Position numbers and translations under genes: made by a program
Source: a virus
Reading direction: 5' to 3' (one strand)
IMG/VR virus record: IMGVR_UViG_3300021356_000045
Span: 1-41,779 of that record
Length of the DNA: 41,779 bases
The notes under the pieces: generated by a model
Database searches by the model: none
Seen by the model: only the letters and a program-made list of their open reading frames with translations
Told to the model about the DNA's origin: nothing
Shown here: positions 29,805-37,240 of the stretch, in pieces
Layout: each line of letters opens with the position of its first letter
How positions within the stretch are numbered: the stretch's first letter is position 1

Positions 29805-30059
29805 ATGAAAAATAAAATTCCAAAACTGTTTTTTGAAAAAAACGAAGAAATAGAATTTATTCCTGAGTCTATAGATTGGGATGATCCTACTGTTTGCGTT
29901 TTATGTCGTCAAATAGATTGTATATGCACTATTCAAAAATGTTTATGCAACATATCAGCAAATAAATGCACCTGGCCTAATAATAATTGCCCTTGTTCTA
30001 ATTGCTTAAAAGTTTTATCTGAATGTAAATGCACTGTAAAAATAAAGAAAGAAGTGTAA
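29805..30059 (+). CDS. Cysteine-rich small protein (12 Cys)
   Basis: 84 residues with 12 cysteines in the last 55, arranged in pairs: CVLC, CIC, CLC, CPC, CKC. The first 27 residues are acidic and cysteine-free. The arrangement suggests a multi-zinc or other metal-binding knuckle protein rather than a disulfide-rich secreted one, since no signal peptide is present. It is the first gene of the rightward run and ends one base before the cyclase start, so they are probably cotranscribed and coupled. Function unknown. Confidence 0.7.
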   Translation: MKNKIPKLFFEKNEEIEFIPESIDWDDPTVCVLCRQIDCICTIQKCLCNISANKCTWPNNNCPCSNCLKVLSECKCTVKIKKEV

Positions 30060-30060
30060 A

Positions 30061-30939
30061 ATGTCTGTTTTGTTAGATGAAAATACTGTTGAAGCTCACA
30101 TTGCAATAGTACTAACAGATATTATCGGCAGTACAAAATTTGTTCAAAAAAACGGTGCAAGAATAGCAGCAAAATGGTTTGGAGCTCATGACAAAGCAGT
30201 TATGAACTATATTGCAAGACATAACGGTCAATTAATAGATGCATCTGACGGGCATTTAATGATGTTCGGAACAGTTTCAGACGCAATTGCATTTGCATTT
30301 GAATATAAGAAATATCTTCGACAAAAAAAATTTCCTTTTAGAAGCCGTGTAGGAATACACTGGGATAAAATGCTAATTGTAAAATCAGAAGCGCACATGG
30401 TTCGTGCAGGTGGTAAAAGAATAAATTTAGAAGGAATTGGAAAAAACATAGCAGCAAGAACAATGTCAATTTGTGGTGCTGAACAAATTTTATTATCTTA
30501 TTCAGCTTATATGCAGTTTAAAAAATTTGGTCACAGAAATAGATATATTCCTAAAAAAGCTCTATCAGCTCTAGTAGGTTTATATCAATTTAAAGGAGTT
30601 TCAGAACCAGAAGCAATATATGCAATTGGGCTAATACAAGAACAATTACAACCACCTCCAGATGGTGAAAAAGCTAAAAGAATAGGTGGCGCTAAAAAAA
30701 TAAAAACTAGATTGAGAGATAAAAAGATTAAAGAATTGTTTTTCTGGTTTGCTTATAGATTAATATTTGTTGCATTTTGTATGTTTTTATGGGTTTTGAT
30801 ACAAATGTCAAACAGGTTTCATTCTAATAACATCATTTATAACGCAACAGGTTTAGATTTAAACTATTATCTCGGATGGATTATACCTTTTTTCGAAAAT
30901 ATATATGAATTATTAATAAGAATAATAAAGGCTTTTTAA
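30061..30939 (+). CDS. Class III nucleotidyl cyclase with C-terminal membrane helices
   Basis: 292 residues. The N-terminal catalytic domain shows class III order: VLTDIIGSTKF with metal ligand D20, SDGHLMMF with second metal ligand D63, RVGIHWD (96-102), and KNIAARTMS with transition-state residues N129 and R133, then AEQILLSY. By manual alignment, the base-selecting Lys and Asp/Thr of adenylate cyclases are replaced by Ile59 and Asn122, so the nucleotide made (cAMP, cGMP or a cyclic pyrimidine) cannot be assigned. A basic linker leads to a membrane helix (FWFAYRLIFVAFCMFLWVLI) and a second hydrophobic segment near the C-terminus. It is followed 1 nt later by a membrane/coiled-coil protein. 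A phage-encoded cyclase is unusual. Confidence 0.8.
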   Translation: MSVLLDENTVEAHIAIVLTDIIGSTKFVQKNGARIAAKWFGAHDKAVMNYIARHNGQLIDASDGHLMMFGTVSDAIAFAFEYKKYLRQKKFPFRSRVGIHWDKMLIVKSEAHMVRAGGKRINLEGIGKNIAARTMSICGAEQILLSYSAYMQFKKFGHRNRYIPKKALSALVGLYQFKGVSEPEAIYAIGLIQEQLQPPPDGEKAKRIGGAKKIKTRLRDKKIKELFFWFAYRLIFVAFCMFLWVLIQMSNRFHSNNIIYNATGLDLNYYLGWIIPFFENIYELLIRIIKAF

Positions 30940-30940
30940 C

Positions 30941-31426
30941 ATGACAGACAAAAAAAAAGAAGAACAAAAATCACAAAAACAATTCACACAAACAGAAAAA
31001 GCAAAACGTGGTTGGTGGTTTAGCGTTATTTTTATGATTCTTGTTGTAGGATTAATAATGTTTCTTGCATTTATTCCTTTACAACAAGACAATCGTGATA
31101 TTATCGTAGGTATGATTGGTATGATTACAGGTGCTATATCGTCAATGCTTTCAATTGCAGCAGGTCGAGATCCATCTGAAGTCGAAGAACTAAAAGATAA
31201 ACTATCAGCTGCGAATGCTGATAGAGCTGCTTTGATTGGTCGTCTTAGAGACTCTCAAATACAAATGCAATTATTAAGAGAACAAATATTCGAATTGCAA
31301 AGTGCTGTAATCGACAAACTTTCTTTCTTTCAAGGACAAAGCCCGATTAAAACAAAAGACAGAAATCAAGTTGTTCTTCATGAAGAAGTTGAAGAATGGT
31401 TACCTAAAGTTGATAGAAAAAATTAA
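30941..31426 (+). CDS. Membrane protein with two helices and a coiled coil
   Basis: 161 residues. A basic hydrophilic N-terminus (about 25 residues) precedes WWFSVIFMILVVGLIMFLAF, a short loop, and a second helix IIVGMIGMITGAISSMLSIA. A coiled coil of roughly 40 residues follows (VEELKDKLSAANADRAAL, RDSQIQMQLLREQIFELQ). No domain is recognised. It is coupled to the cyclase gene (1-nt gap, with its AAAGG inside the cyclase 3' end), suggesting a shared complex in the membrane. It could alternatively be a holin-like or tail-associated protein. Its stop overlaps that of the convergent GIY-YIG-like gene. Confidence 0.65.
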   Translation: MTDKKKEEQKSQKQFTQTEKAKRGWWFSVIFMILVVGLIMFLAFIPLQQDNRDIIVGMIGMITGAISSMLSIAAGRDPSEVEELKDKLSAANADRAALIGRLRDSQIQMQLLREQIFELQSAVIDKLSFFQGQSPIKTKDRNQVVLHEEVEEWLPKVDRKN

Positions 31427-31716
31427 TTACTCCACCAATCATCAAAAGATCCCCATTTTATTCTTTCGTAAATAGAATCTGGTATGCTGCCTGTACAATC
31501 ATAACTAAACCATTCTCCTTCTAACCTGTATCTTTCTAATCTTTCATGTAATATTTTTTCTTTCCAGCCTTCACCTTTAAACTCAGCTATTAATTTTAGT
31601 TTATTTGGATTACCAGTTTGAAGCTGTTTTAATCTTTTTGATGGATTTTTAGATCTACCTATTTTTATCATTCCAGTCACATCTGACTGTATTATATATA
31701 AATCGTCATTGTTCAT
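31423..31716 (-). CDS. GIY-YIG superfamily protein (T5orf172/MUG113-like)
   Basis: 97 residues from the ATG at 31716, with GAGA 8 nt upstream; an ATG at 31728 and longer versions are possible. The fold signature is LYIIQSDVTGMIKIGRSKNP followed by RLKQLQTGNP, then EKILHERLERYRLEGEWF. This fits the T5orf172/MUG113 branch of GIY-YIG nucleases: tyrosine motif, KIG-x-(S/T) with Arg, and a catalytic Glu region. Such proteins are found alone or fused to DNA-binding domains in phages. Nuclease activity is possible but unproven. It is the only leftward gene in this rightward block, consistent with a mobile insertion. Confidence 0.7.
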   Translation of the reverse strand: MNNDDLYIIQSDVTGMIKIGRSKNPSKRLKQLQTGNPNKLKLIAEFKGEGWKEKILHERLERYRLEGEWFSYDCTGSIPDSIYERIKWGSFDDWWSN

Positions 31717-31761
31717 TTTATTTCTCATAGTTATACTTAAATATAAATCAAAAGGTATTGT

Positions 31762-33144
31762 ATGATTATTATAGCAGAAAATAAAAAAAATCATTATATG
31801 ATTAAAAAATTTTTAGTTGATTTTAACAAATATAAAAATATAAACGAAAACAGAAGTGAAAAATTTCATCCAGTATTTAAAGACAATTTACCTGGAGAAG
31901 ATAATCCAGCTGGAGAATTTCCAATAGTCACAGACAAAGAAATATTCACAGATAAAGACAATAGACCAGCCACTGAAGCAGAAATAAATTTTGTTGCAAA
32001 CAAAAATCCAAAATATAAAAGTTATTTACAAAAATTTCTTAATACCTCAAAATTTGTTTTACCTTTTATGGCTGCAGTTTTACTTTATAACTCAACTCAC
32101 TTAAACTCTCCAGAACAAAAAGTTGCGATCGAGATGATCAAACAAGAAAATCAAGCCGAAAATATTTCTCCACATCAAATAGAAAATGAGCCAAATATAG
32201 ATAATAATGAAATTACTACAAGCAGCACAAAGTCTTCTCAATCAAATGAAATTCAAACTAAGGAAAAGAAAAAAGCGAGCAAAAATAAAACAAGTCGAGA
32301 AGAAATTAAAAAACAAGTTTCTGAAAGAATAAAAGAATTTGAAAGCTACAGACCATACCCATATCAAGATGCTGAAGGCATTTCAATAGGTTACGGTACA
32401 CAATTCATTAATAAGGGCAAAGTAAACGATTTACAAGATGACTGGAAAGATATAATTTATAAAAAAATAGGTTTGTCTGAAAAAGAAATTAAAGAAAAAG
32501 AAAAAAACGAAAAATATAAAGAATCTGTAGACGAAGAACTCGATCAATACATAACAGAATTAGATGAAAGAATAAAAGAACTAAAAAACAAAAAAGATAA
32601 AGTTGTCAACCCTTATAAAGATAAAAAACCTAAAAACTGGAAACCTAGATATCACTTTAAAAAAGAATTTCGAAACAAACTTCAAAAATTAATTAATAAT
32701 TTAGAAAAAAGAAAAGAAGTTGTCAAAAAAAGAGGAGTACTTAAAAAAGATGAAGCAGAAGAATGTTTTAAAATTGATCTTGAAAATAGATTTGATATTT
32801 TAGAATCAAATTTTAAAAATCCTTATATAATGGATGCTGAAATTATTAAAGTTTTATTAGACATGTATTACAATATTGGTCCTGCTTTAGAGTCAAAATT
32901 TCCTGACTTTATAAAACATATTGAGTCATATCATAAAGAAATGTCTAAAAAATCCCCTAATCTAAAAAAGATTAAAAATATTTTAAAAGAAGCTAATAAA
33001 GAAATTTCTCCTAAAGGTGCTCCTGTATATCACAAACAAAATAAAGATAGAGCTGAGTCTAATCAAGAGTTAATTCAGATTGCTATTAATAAATACAAAA
33101 CAAACGAATCACTCAAGTCAGTATATAAACATCTATTTGTTTAA
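31762..33144 (+). CDS. Membrane-anchored GH24-like lysozyme with charged insertion
   Basis: 460 residues. The N-terminal region has a hydrophobic segment FVLPFMAAVLLY near residue 100, a possible anchor, and then a Ser/Lys/Glu-rich linker. The lysozyme motif begins near 190: ERIKEFESYRPYPYQDAEG then ISIGYGT. E194 and D203 match the T4 lysozyme Glu-Asp pair in spacing, but the third residue is Ser208 and its loop is one residue short. A Lys/Glu-rich insert of about 100 residues (about 235-335) separates this lobe from the second lobe (KKDEAEECFKIDLENRF, LLDMYYNIGPA). The role is probably peptidoglycan cleavage at lysis or during entry. AAAGG lies 6 nt before the ATG. Confidence 0.72.
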   Translation: MIIIAENKKNHYMIKKFLVDFNKYKNINENRSEKFHPVFKDNLPGEDNPAGEFPIVTDKEIFTDKDNRPATEAEINFVANKNPKYKSYLQKFLNTSKFVLPFMAAVLLYNSTHLNSPEQKVAIEMIKQENQAENISPHQIENEPNIDNNEITTSSTKSSQSNEIQTKEKKKASKNKTSREEIKKQVSERIKEFESYRPYPYQDAEGISIGYGTQFINKGKVNDLQDDWKDIIYKKIGLSEKEIKEKEKNEKYKESVDEELDQYITELDERIKELKNKKDKVVNPYKDKKPKNWKPRYHFKKEFRNKLQKLINNLEKRKEVVKKRGVLKKDEAEECFKIDLENRFDILESNFKNPYIMDAEIIKVLLDMYYNIGPALESKFPDFIKHIESYHKEMSKKSPNLKKIKNILKEANKEISPKGAPVYHKQNKDRAESNQELIQIAINKYKTNESLKSVYKHLFV

Positions 33145-33156
33145 AGAAAGAATGTT

Positions 33157-33912
33157 ATGAAAAAAATATTATTAATTATTGCTTTGCTTTTACCAAGCTT
33201 TGCCTTTAGTCAAGTAAACATTGAATCAATTAGAAATGGCAAAGAATCAAAAAATCCTATTTGGGGTGAAACTAAAGGAGGATTAGAACTACAAAGAGGA
33301 AACGTTGAAATAAACGCAATTGATCTCGACTTTTTAATCCACTTTAAAAAAAATAATCATCACGTTTTTCTTCAATCTAAAACATCACAAGGAAAACAAG
33401 GAGATACAAAATTTAAAAACTCTTCTTTTTTACATCTAAGATGGACTTGGATGTTTACAAAAATTATTGGAGTTGAACTATTTTCTCAATTACAACATGA
33501 CGAGTTTAAAGCTTTAGAAATAAGACAATTAAACGGAATTGGTATAAGATCAGAATTGTTTCATTCAAAAACTTTTTCTTTAAGTTTAGGCTCAGGTGCA
33601 ATGACTGATTTTGAAAGGCTAACTTCTAAAGAAGAAAACAACGTTATAAGAAGCACGTCTTATATTACAGCAATAAAAACTTTTAACAAAAACAAAAAGA
33701 ATTTAATTCTGTTTACACTTTATTATCAACCTTTGTTTACTAATCCAGAAGATTATAGAATTAATCTAGAAGCTAACGTCCGCACAAGTTTAATATCTTT
33801 CTGGAACATTTCTTTAGATAACTCAATAAATTATTTATATGATACTAATCCACCTGATAACATTAAAACAGACGATTTAATTATTAAAACAAATGTTGTT
33901 TATGAATGGTAA
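33157..33912 (+). CDS. DUF481-like outer-membrane beta-barrel protein
   Basis: 251 residues with a clear signal peptide (MKKILLIIALLLPSFAFS, cleavage before Gln19). Alternating amphipathic strands follow, and the last residue is aromatic (VVYEW), as required for insertion by the BAM machinery. Landmarks SSFLHLRWTWMFTKIIGVEL, FSQLQHDEFKALEIRQLNG and IGIRSEL match the DUF481 family of salt-induced outer-membrane proteins of Gram-negative bacteria. It lies 12 nt after the lysozyme-like gene. Functions to consider are altering the infected cell surface, blocking superinfection, or aiding lysis. The family match is from memory, by eye. Confidence 0.7.
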   Translation: MKKILLIIALLLPSFAFSQVNIESIRNGKESKNPIWGETKGGLELQRGNVEINAIDLDFLIHFKKNNHHVFLQSKTSQGKQGDTKFKNSSFLHLRWTWMFTKIIGVELFSQLQHDEFKALEIRQLNGIGIRSELFHSKTFSLSLGSGAMTDFERLTSKEENNVIRSTSYITAIKTFNKNKKNLILFTLYYQPLFTNPEDYRINLEANVRTSLISFWNISLDNSINYLYDTNPPDNIKTDDLIIKTNVVYEW

Positions 33913-33920
33913 ATTTTTAA

Positions 33921-34793
33921 CTACTCAAATAAGCTTTTGTTAAATTCAACTATTGGACTCCATCGTTTTTTATATTGTTCTGTCTTTTCATTCTTTTTAT
34001 ATTCGACTCCTCCACAACTTTTAAATATTTTTAAAGCTTCACTTGCATATTTATTACCCTTCTCAGATTCTTTTTCCAATTGTTGTGTTAGTTTTTCACT
34101 CAGTTTTTTAACATCATCAATTGATTTAGCACCCTTAACAGCATTACTCCAATTGTTTATTTTGTTAGCTACGCTAAGTTTAGGATTACCTGTTTTAAGT
34201 TCAATTACTTTTTTAAAAAATTTCGGGTATTTTAATTTTATATTTTTAAGTTTTTCTTTTGAATATTTGCTAAAACTCTTACCATAAATATCCCATACAC
34301 CTCTCATTTCTCCAGAAACAACTTTATCACCACTCGCTCTTTCTTGATTCATATCAGCAACACCATCAGCTACGTGATCTACAAGTGTATCTATGATTTT
34401 CTCCGAATCAGCATCTGAAAGTTTATAATTCGGATCATTTTTTTTTGCTTGTTTTTCCAATTCTTTAACTGCAAGAACATTCCTGACATCATTATTTATA
34501 TCTTCTATAGTATTGCCTTTATAAATATCGGTACTAGCACCAGGCTTAGAAATACCTGATAATGTTGGATTTTCGCCTACACTTTTTAGTATTAATTCTG
34601 TAGTTTTCTCAGGCGACGGTATTGCATTGCCTATTTTAGGTAAAACAGCATTAGTTAATACTGCAACAAGTCCTAAAACTGCTATTGTATTTTTTAAATT
34701 TTCTTCTAAAAGCTCTGGATCACTATCATATAATCCTTCATCTAAAACTTTACGCCAGTTTTCAACTAATAACTTCGTTTCGTTTCTATTCAT
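33921..34793 (-). CDS. Predicted packaged head protein, leader type 2, 290 aa
   Basis: The leader MNRNETKLLVENWRKVLDEG closely matches that of the kinase gene at 35912 (MNRKEYNLLVEGWRTYLKEE). Both carry L-x-E at residues 17-19, the cleavage motif of T4-type prohead protease. The remaining cargo has a hydrophobic segment (NTIAVLGLVAVLTNAVL, about 31-48) and then helical, Lys-rich sequence with no known fold (KLSDADSEKIIDTLVDHVAD). It is probably delivered in the capsid and perhaps injected. AAGG lies 7 nt before the ATG. Its 3' end is convergent with the outer-membrane protein gene. Confidence 0.62.
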   Translation of the reverse strand: MNRNETKLLVENWRKVLDEGLYDSDPELLEENLKNTIAVLGLVAVLTNAVLPKIGNAIPSPEKTTELILKSVGENPTLSGISKPGASTDIYKGNTIEDINNDVRNVLAVKELEKQAKKNDPNYKLSDADSEKIIDTLVDHVADGVADMNQERASGDKVVSGEMRGVWDIYGKSFSKYSKEKLKNIKLKYPKFFKKVIELKTGNPKLSVANKINNWSNAVKGAKSIDDVKKLSEKLTQQLEKESEKGNKYASEALKIFKSCGGVEYKKNEKTEQYKKRWSPIVEFNKSLFE

Positions 34794-34813
34794 TTTTAGA
34801 CCTTTTTTAATTT

Positions 34814-35053
34814 TTAATTATCTTCTATGTGTTTAAATATTTCTTCACAACTGTTTATTTTTTTGATCTCTTCTAAAGAAATATCACCACAACTTCTTAT
34901 ATATCCTAAAGCACCTCTATGAATGCCCAAACAGTCAGTTACAATATCTTTTATTTGCTCACATTCTGTTTTAGGCAACTCTACTTTCTTTTCTGAGCAT
35001 GATATTGTCGATGCTAAGAAAAACGTAAAACATAACATTACTTTTTTAAACAT
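34814..35053 (-). CDS. Small lipoprotein, possible outer spanin
   Basis: 79 residues. A lipoprotein signal sequence (MFKKVMLCFTFFLASTIS) ends at a lipobox-like cysteine, residue 19. The mature part has four further cysteines (TECEQIKDIVTDCLG, RSCGD, NSCEE), which may form disulfides in the periplasm. Small phage lipoproteins of this size often act as outer spanins in lysis. The neighbouring 218-residue membrane/coiled-coil protein could be the partner. No spanin family is recognised, so this is a suggestion only. It lies between leader-bearing head genes and is followed by the 290-residue gene. Confidence 0.65.
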   Translation of the reverse strand: MFKKVMLCFTFFLASTISCSEKKVELPKTECEQIKDIVTDCLGIHRGALGYIRSCGDISLEEIKKINSCEEIFKHIEDN

Positions 35054-35088
35054 TGTAAATTCTTTCTCTCGGTTATATTATAAATATC

Positions 35089-35235
35089 ATGAATTATTCA
35101 ATAACACAAAAAGAACTTACATGCATCAATATTCTCATTAAAGTTTTAGAAGAAGCTATAAATAGAAATTGCTTCACTGATGGAGAAATAAAAAAAATAT
35201 ATAAAACTATAGATCAACTAACTAACAAAAACTAA
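35089..35235 (+). CDS. Small helical protein, 48 aa
   Basis: A short rightward frame reading MNYSITQKELTCINILI, then EEAINRNCFTDGEIKKIYK, ends at a TAA 8 nt from the stop of the convergent coiled-coil gene. The composition is protein-like, with two predicted helices. The Shine-Dalgarno is weak, and a TATAAATA lies only 2 nt before the ATG. The translation signals are therefore poor and the call is tentative. Confidence 0.45.
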   Translation: MNYSITQKELTCINILIKVLEEAINRNCFTDGEIKKIYKTIDQLTNKN

Positions 35236-35243
35236 TGCTTGTC

Positions 35244-35900
35244 TTATTGATATTTTACTTTTTTTAATAAACTCTGATCTAAATGCTTTAAAATCTTATC
35301 TAAACTCTTTTGCTGACCTAAACTTTTGTTCATTCCTTCACCGTTTATAATAGATAGAATTGATTTTCCTTTTTGAACTTCTTCTTTTGTTAAAGAAACA
35401 TAACACATAATACTTCTACTCGTATTTTTATCTACTCCTTTTTGTATCTCTATGTCTCTACTTATAGACTTACTAGAAGCTTCTCTCACTTTATCATTAA
35501 CGTAGTTATATACACCTTCTTTTATAGCACCGTCTTCTTTTCTTAAATTTCTAACAATAGTTAATAAATTTTTATTTGCTTCTTCTATACGTCCAAACCT
35601 TAAATTATTAGTATTTCTTGTCTGCGACACAACAACTTTATGCAAGTCTAAATTTTTTCCATTTTCTTTGATATTTCCTTCTAATCTTTTAATATCGTTT
35701 TTATATTTTTCTTGAAATACTTTAAATTCAGTTACTATACTTTCTGATGGTACTGTACTTGCTGCTACAGATGACTTTGCACTTTCTGTTGATTCTTCTC
35801 CTTTAGATATAACAGCAGTTACTACTGTAGTCAAAGAGGTTATGATAGCTAAAGCAATCGCTAGCCAAATATTTTTACTACTTGTATTACTTTCTGCCAT
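35244..35900 (-). CDS. Membrane-anchored coiled-coil protein, 218 aa
   Basis: An N-terminal membrane helix (IWLAIALAIITSLTTVVTAV, about 10-29) is followed by a Ser/Glu-rich linker and a long helical, charged region (FQEKYKNDIKRLEGNIKEN, LLTIVRNLRKEDGAI), with a Lys-rich C-terminus. The likely topology is a short cytoplasmic N-terminus with the rest in the periplasm, as in inner spanins, though it is longer than most. A lipoprotein gene lies just downstream in the same direction. AGGA lies 9 nt before the ATG. Alternatives are a virion or superinfection-exclusion membrane protein. Confidence 0.6.
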   Translation of the reverse strand: MAESNTSSKNIWLAIALAIITSLTTVVTAVISKGEESTESAKSSVAASTVPSESIVTEFKVFQEKYKNDIKRLEGNIKENGKNLDLHKVVVSQTRNTNNLRFGRIEEANKNLLTIVRNLRKEDGAIKEGVYNYVNDKVREASSKSISRDIEIQKGVDKNTSRSIMCYVSLTKEEVQKGKSILSIINGEGMNKSLGQQKSLDKILKHLDQSLLKKVKYQ

Positions 35901-35911
35901 TGTTTATAATC

Positions 35912-36634
35912 CTATTTTTTACTTCTAAAATGCCCAATAGCATTTTTACTAACAGGTACATCAATAATTTCATCAAATTCTCCTTCTAACGGTCCTTGAT
36001 AACTTGAAGTCATTCTGTCATAAGCTGCGTCAGGAATTGTTTTAGACGTTCCTTCTTCTTTATATTTTTTACTTCTTTCTCTAGCAATCGATTTTAAATC
36101 TTCTAAGTATGAAACATCATCTTCTTCCCAGTGAAAAACAACGCCTACAGTTTTATATTCTGAAAGATTTAATTGATCTTTTATTCTATTTCTACTAGCT
36201 TCATTCATATTAGTCATGTCAATTACAACATCACAACCTGAAGATTTTGCGTTTTTTATCTTTCTTTCATGATTATCTAAAACTTCCAGTTCAGCATTAT
36301 TTACTTTTTCCCAAGCTTTTGGAACCCATTTTTTCCAAGTTATTTGCTGGTCAATAATTTTTCCAAACTTAGGGTGAACTACATCATTTTTTATATCTTC
36401 CTCAGAAGGCGATAAAAACATATCATCATAAGTTAGTCCATATTTCCTAGCAACACTTTCAGTTTCACTATCTAAACTTATTATATAAACATCGTCTAAG
36501 TTATTTTCAACCCAATAACTTTTACCTATTGCAGGAGGCCCAATAAGAAAATACAATTTGTTTTCTTTGCCTGCTTCTTCTTTTAAATAAGTTCTCCAAC
36601 CTTCAACTAATAAATTATATTCTTTACGATTCAT
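35912..36634 (-). CDS. Predicted packaged polynucleotide-kinase-like protein
   Basis: 240 residues from the ATG at 36634. Residues 1-20 (MNRKEYNLLVEGWRTYLKEE) match the leader of the gene at 33921 and end in L17-K-E19, a prohead protease motif. The rest is a P-loop kinase: Walker A GPPAIGKS (32-39), Walker B-like VVIDMTNMN (about 135-143), and an Arg-rich lid (RERSKKYKEEG, about 180-190), then IPDAAYDRMTSSY and FDEIIDV. The order resembles the 5'-kinase domain of T4 polynucleotide kinase. No phosphatase domain follows. A capsid-delivered kinase could act on nicked tRNA or DNA at the first moments of infection; that role is inferred. Confidence 0.68.
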   Translation of the reverse strand: MNRKEYNLLVEGWRTYLKEEAGKENKLYFLIGPPAIGKSYWVENNLDDVYIISLDSETESVARKYGLTYDDMFLSPSEEDIKNDVVHPKFGKIIDQQITWKKWVPKAWEKVNNAELEVLDNHERKIKNAKSSGCDVVIDMTNMNEASRNRIKDQLNLSEYKTVGVVFHWEEDDVSYLEDLKSIARERSKKYKEEGTSKTIPDAAYDRMTSSYQGPLEGEFDEIIDVPVSKNAIGHFRSKK

Positions 36635-36673
36635 CACTTCTTTATCATCTTTTTATTTAATTACTATATATAC

Positions 36674-37213
36674 TTAAACACTATAATCATGATCGTCATA
36701 AGATACTGAACTAAGTCCTACATCACTTAGCGCAGATTTAACAGCATGTTGTGGATATCCAAAAGTTTTTAAAACATTTACAAATGATTGCTTAAATGAA
36801 TTATCTGAAAAATATTTTCTATATATTTTAATAATACTTTGAACATCTTCTATACTATTATTGTATATTTCACTTTCAGCTTTTTCTATTCCTTTTGTAT
36901 GCGCAACGTCCTCAAATTCAACAATCCAAGAACCATCCGCTTCCATGTAACCAAGCTGCTCAGCTATATAATCACCTTCAAGTTTTTCTTCAAAATTTCT
37001 GCCATTTATATCTTTGTATTTCATCACAGCATTCAAAAAGTCAGGATTTGCTTCTAACTTTGCGAGCAAACCCTCATCCAGAAAACCGACTAAAAAATCT
37101 ATCAGATCGTCATGAGTAACATTATACTCGCCTATTTCATACATAGAATTTGAAGCACTTTCTAAAATCACGCTTCTTATAATTCTTCTTAATCTACTCT
37201 CTGTTATTTTCAT
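36674..37213 (-). CDS. Predicted packaged head protein, leader type 1, 179 aa
   Basis: The leader MKITESRLRRIIRSVILES is nearly identical to that of the genes at 37346 and 38168. It is amphipathic and basic and ends in I16-L-E18, fitting T4-type prohead protease cleavage before Ser19. The cargo is acidic and helical (DDLIDFLVGFLDEGLLAKL, IYRKYFSDNSF) with no recognised fold. A TATAAATA box lies 28 nt upstream of the start, and the conserved 30-bp element lies 75 nt upstream. It is predicted to be packed in the head during assembly and ejected with DNA. Confidence 0.65.
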   Translation of the reverse strand: MKITESRLRRIIRSVILESASNSMYEIGEYNVTHDDLIDFLVGFLDEGLLAKLEANPDFLNAVMKYKDINGRNFEEKLEGDYIAEQLGYMEADGSWIVEFEDVAHTKGIEKAESEIYNNSIEDVQSIIKIYRKYFSDNSFKQSFVNVLKTFGYPQHAVKSALSDVGLSSVSYDDHDYSV

Positions 37214-37240
37214 TTTAAATCCTCATTAATCTTTTCTTTT

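Noticed and set aside
31423-31716. GIY-YIG-like gene as a defined homing endonuclease with an intron
   Set aside because: It has no DNA-binding tail and no split gene or intron signals around it.
31742-31749. TATAAATC before the lysozyme gene as a late promoter
   Set aside because: It sits directly against the ribosome site, so a transcript starting downstream would lack it.
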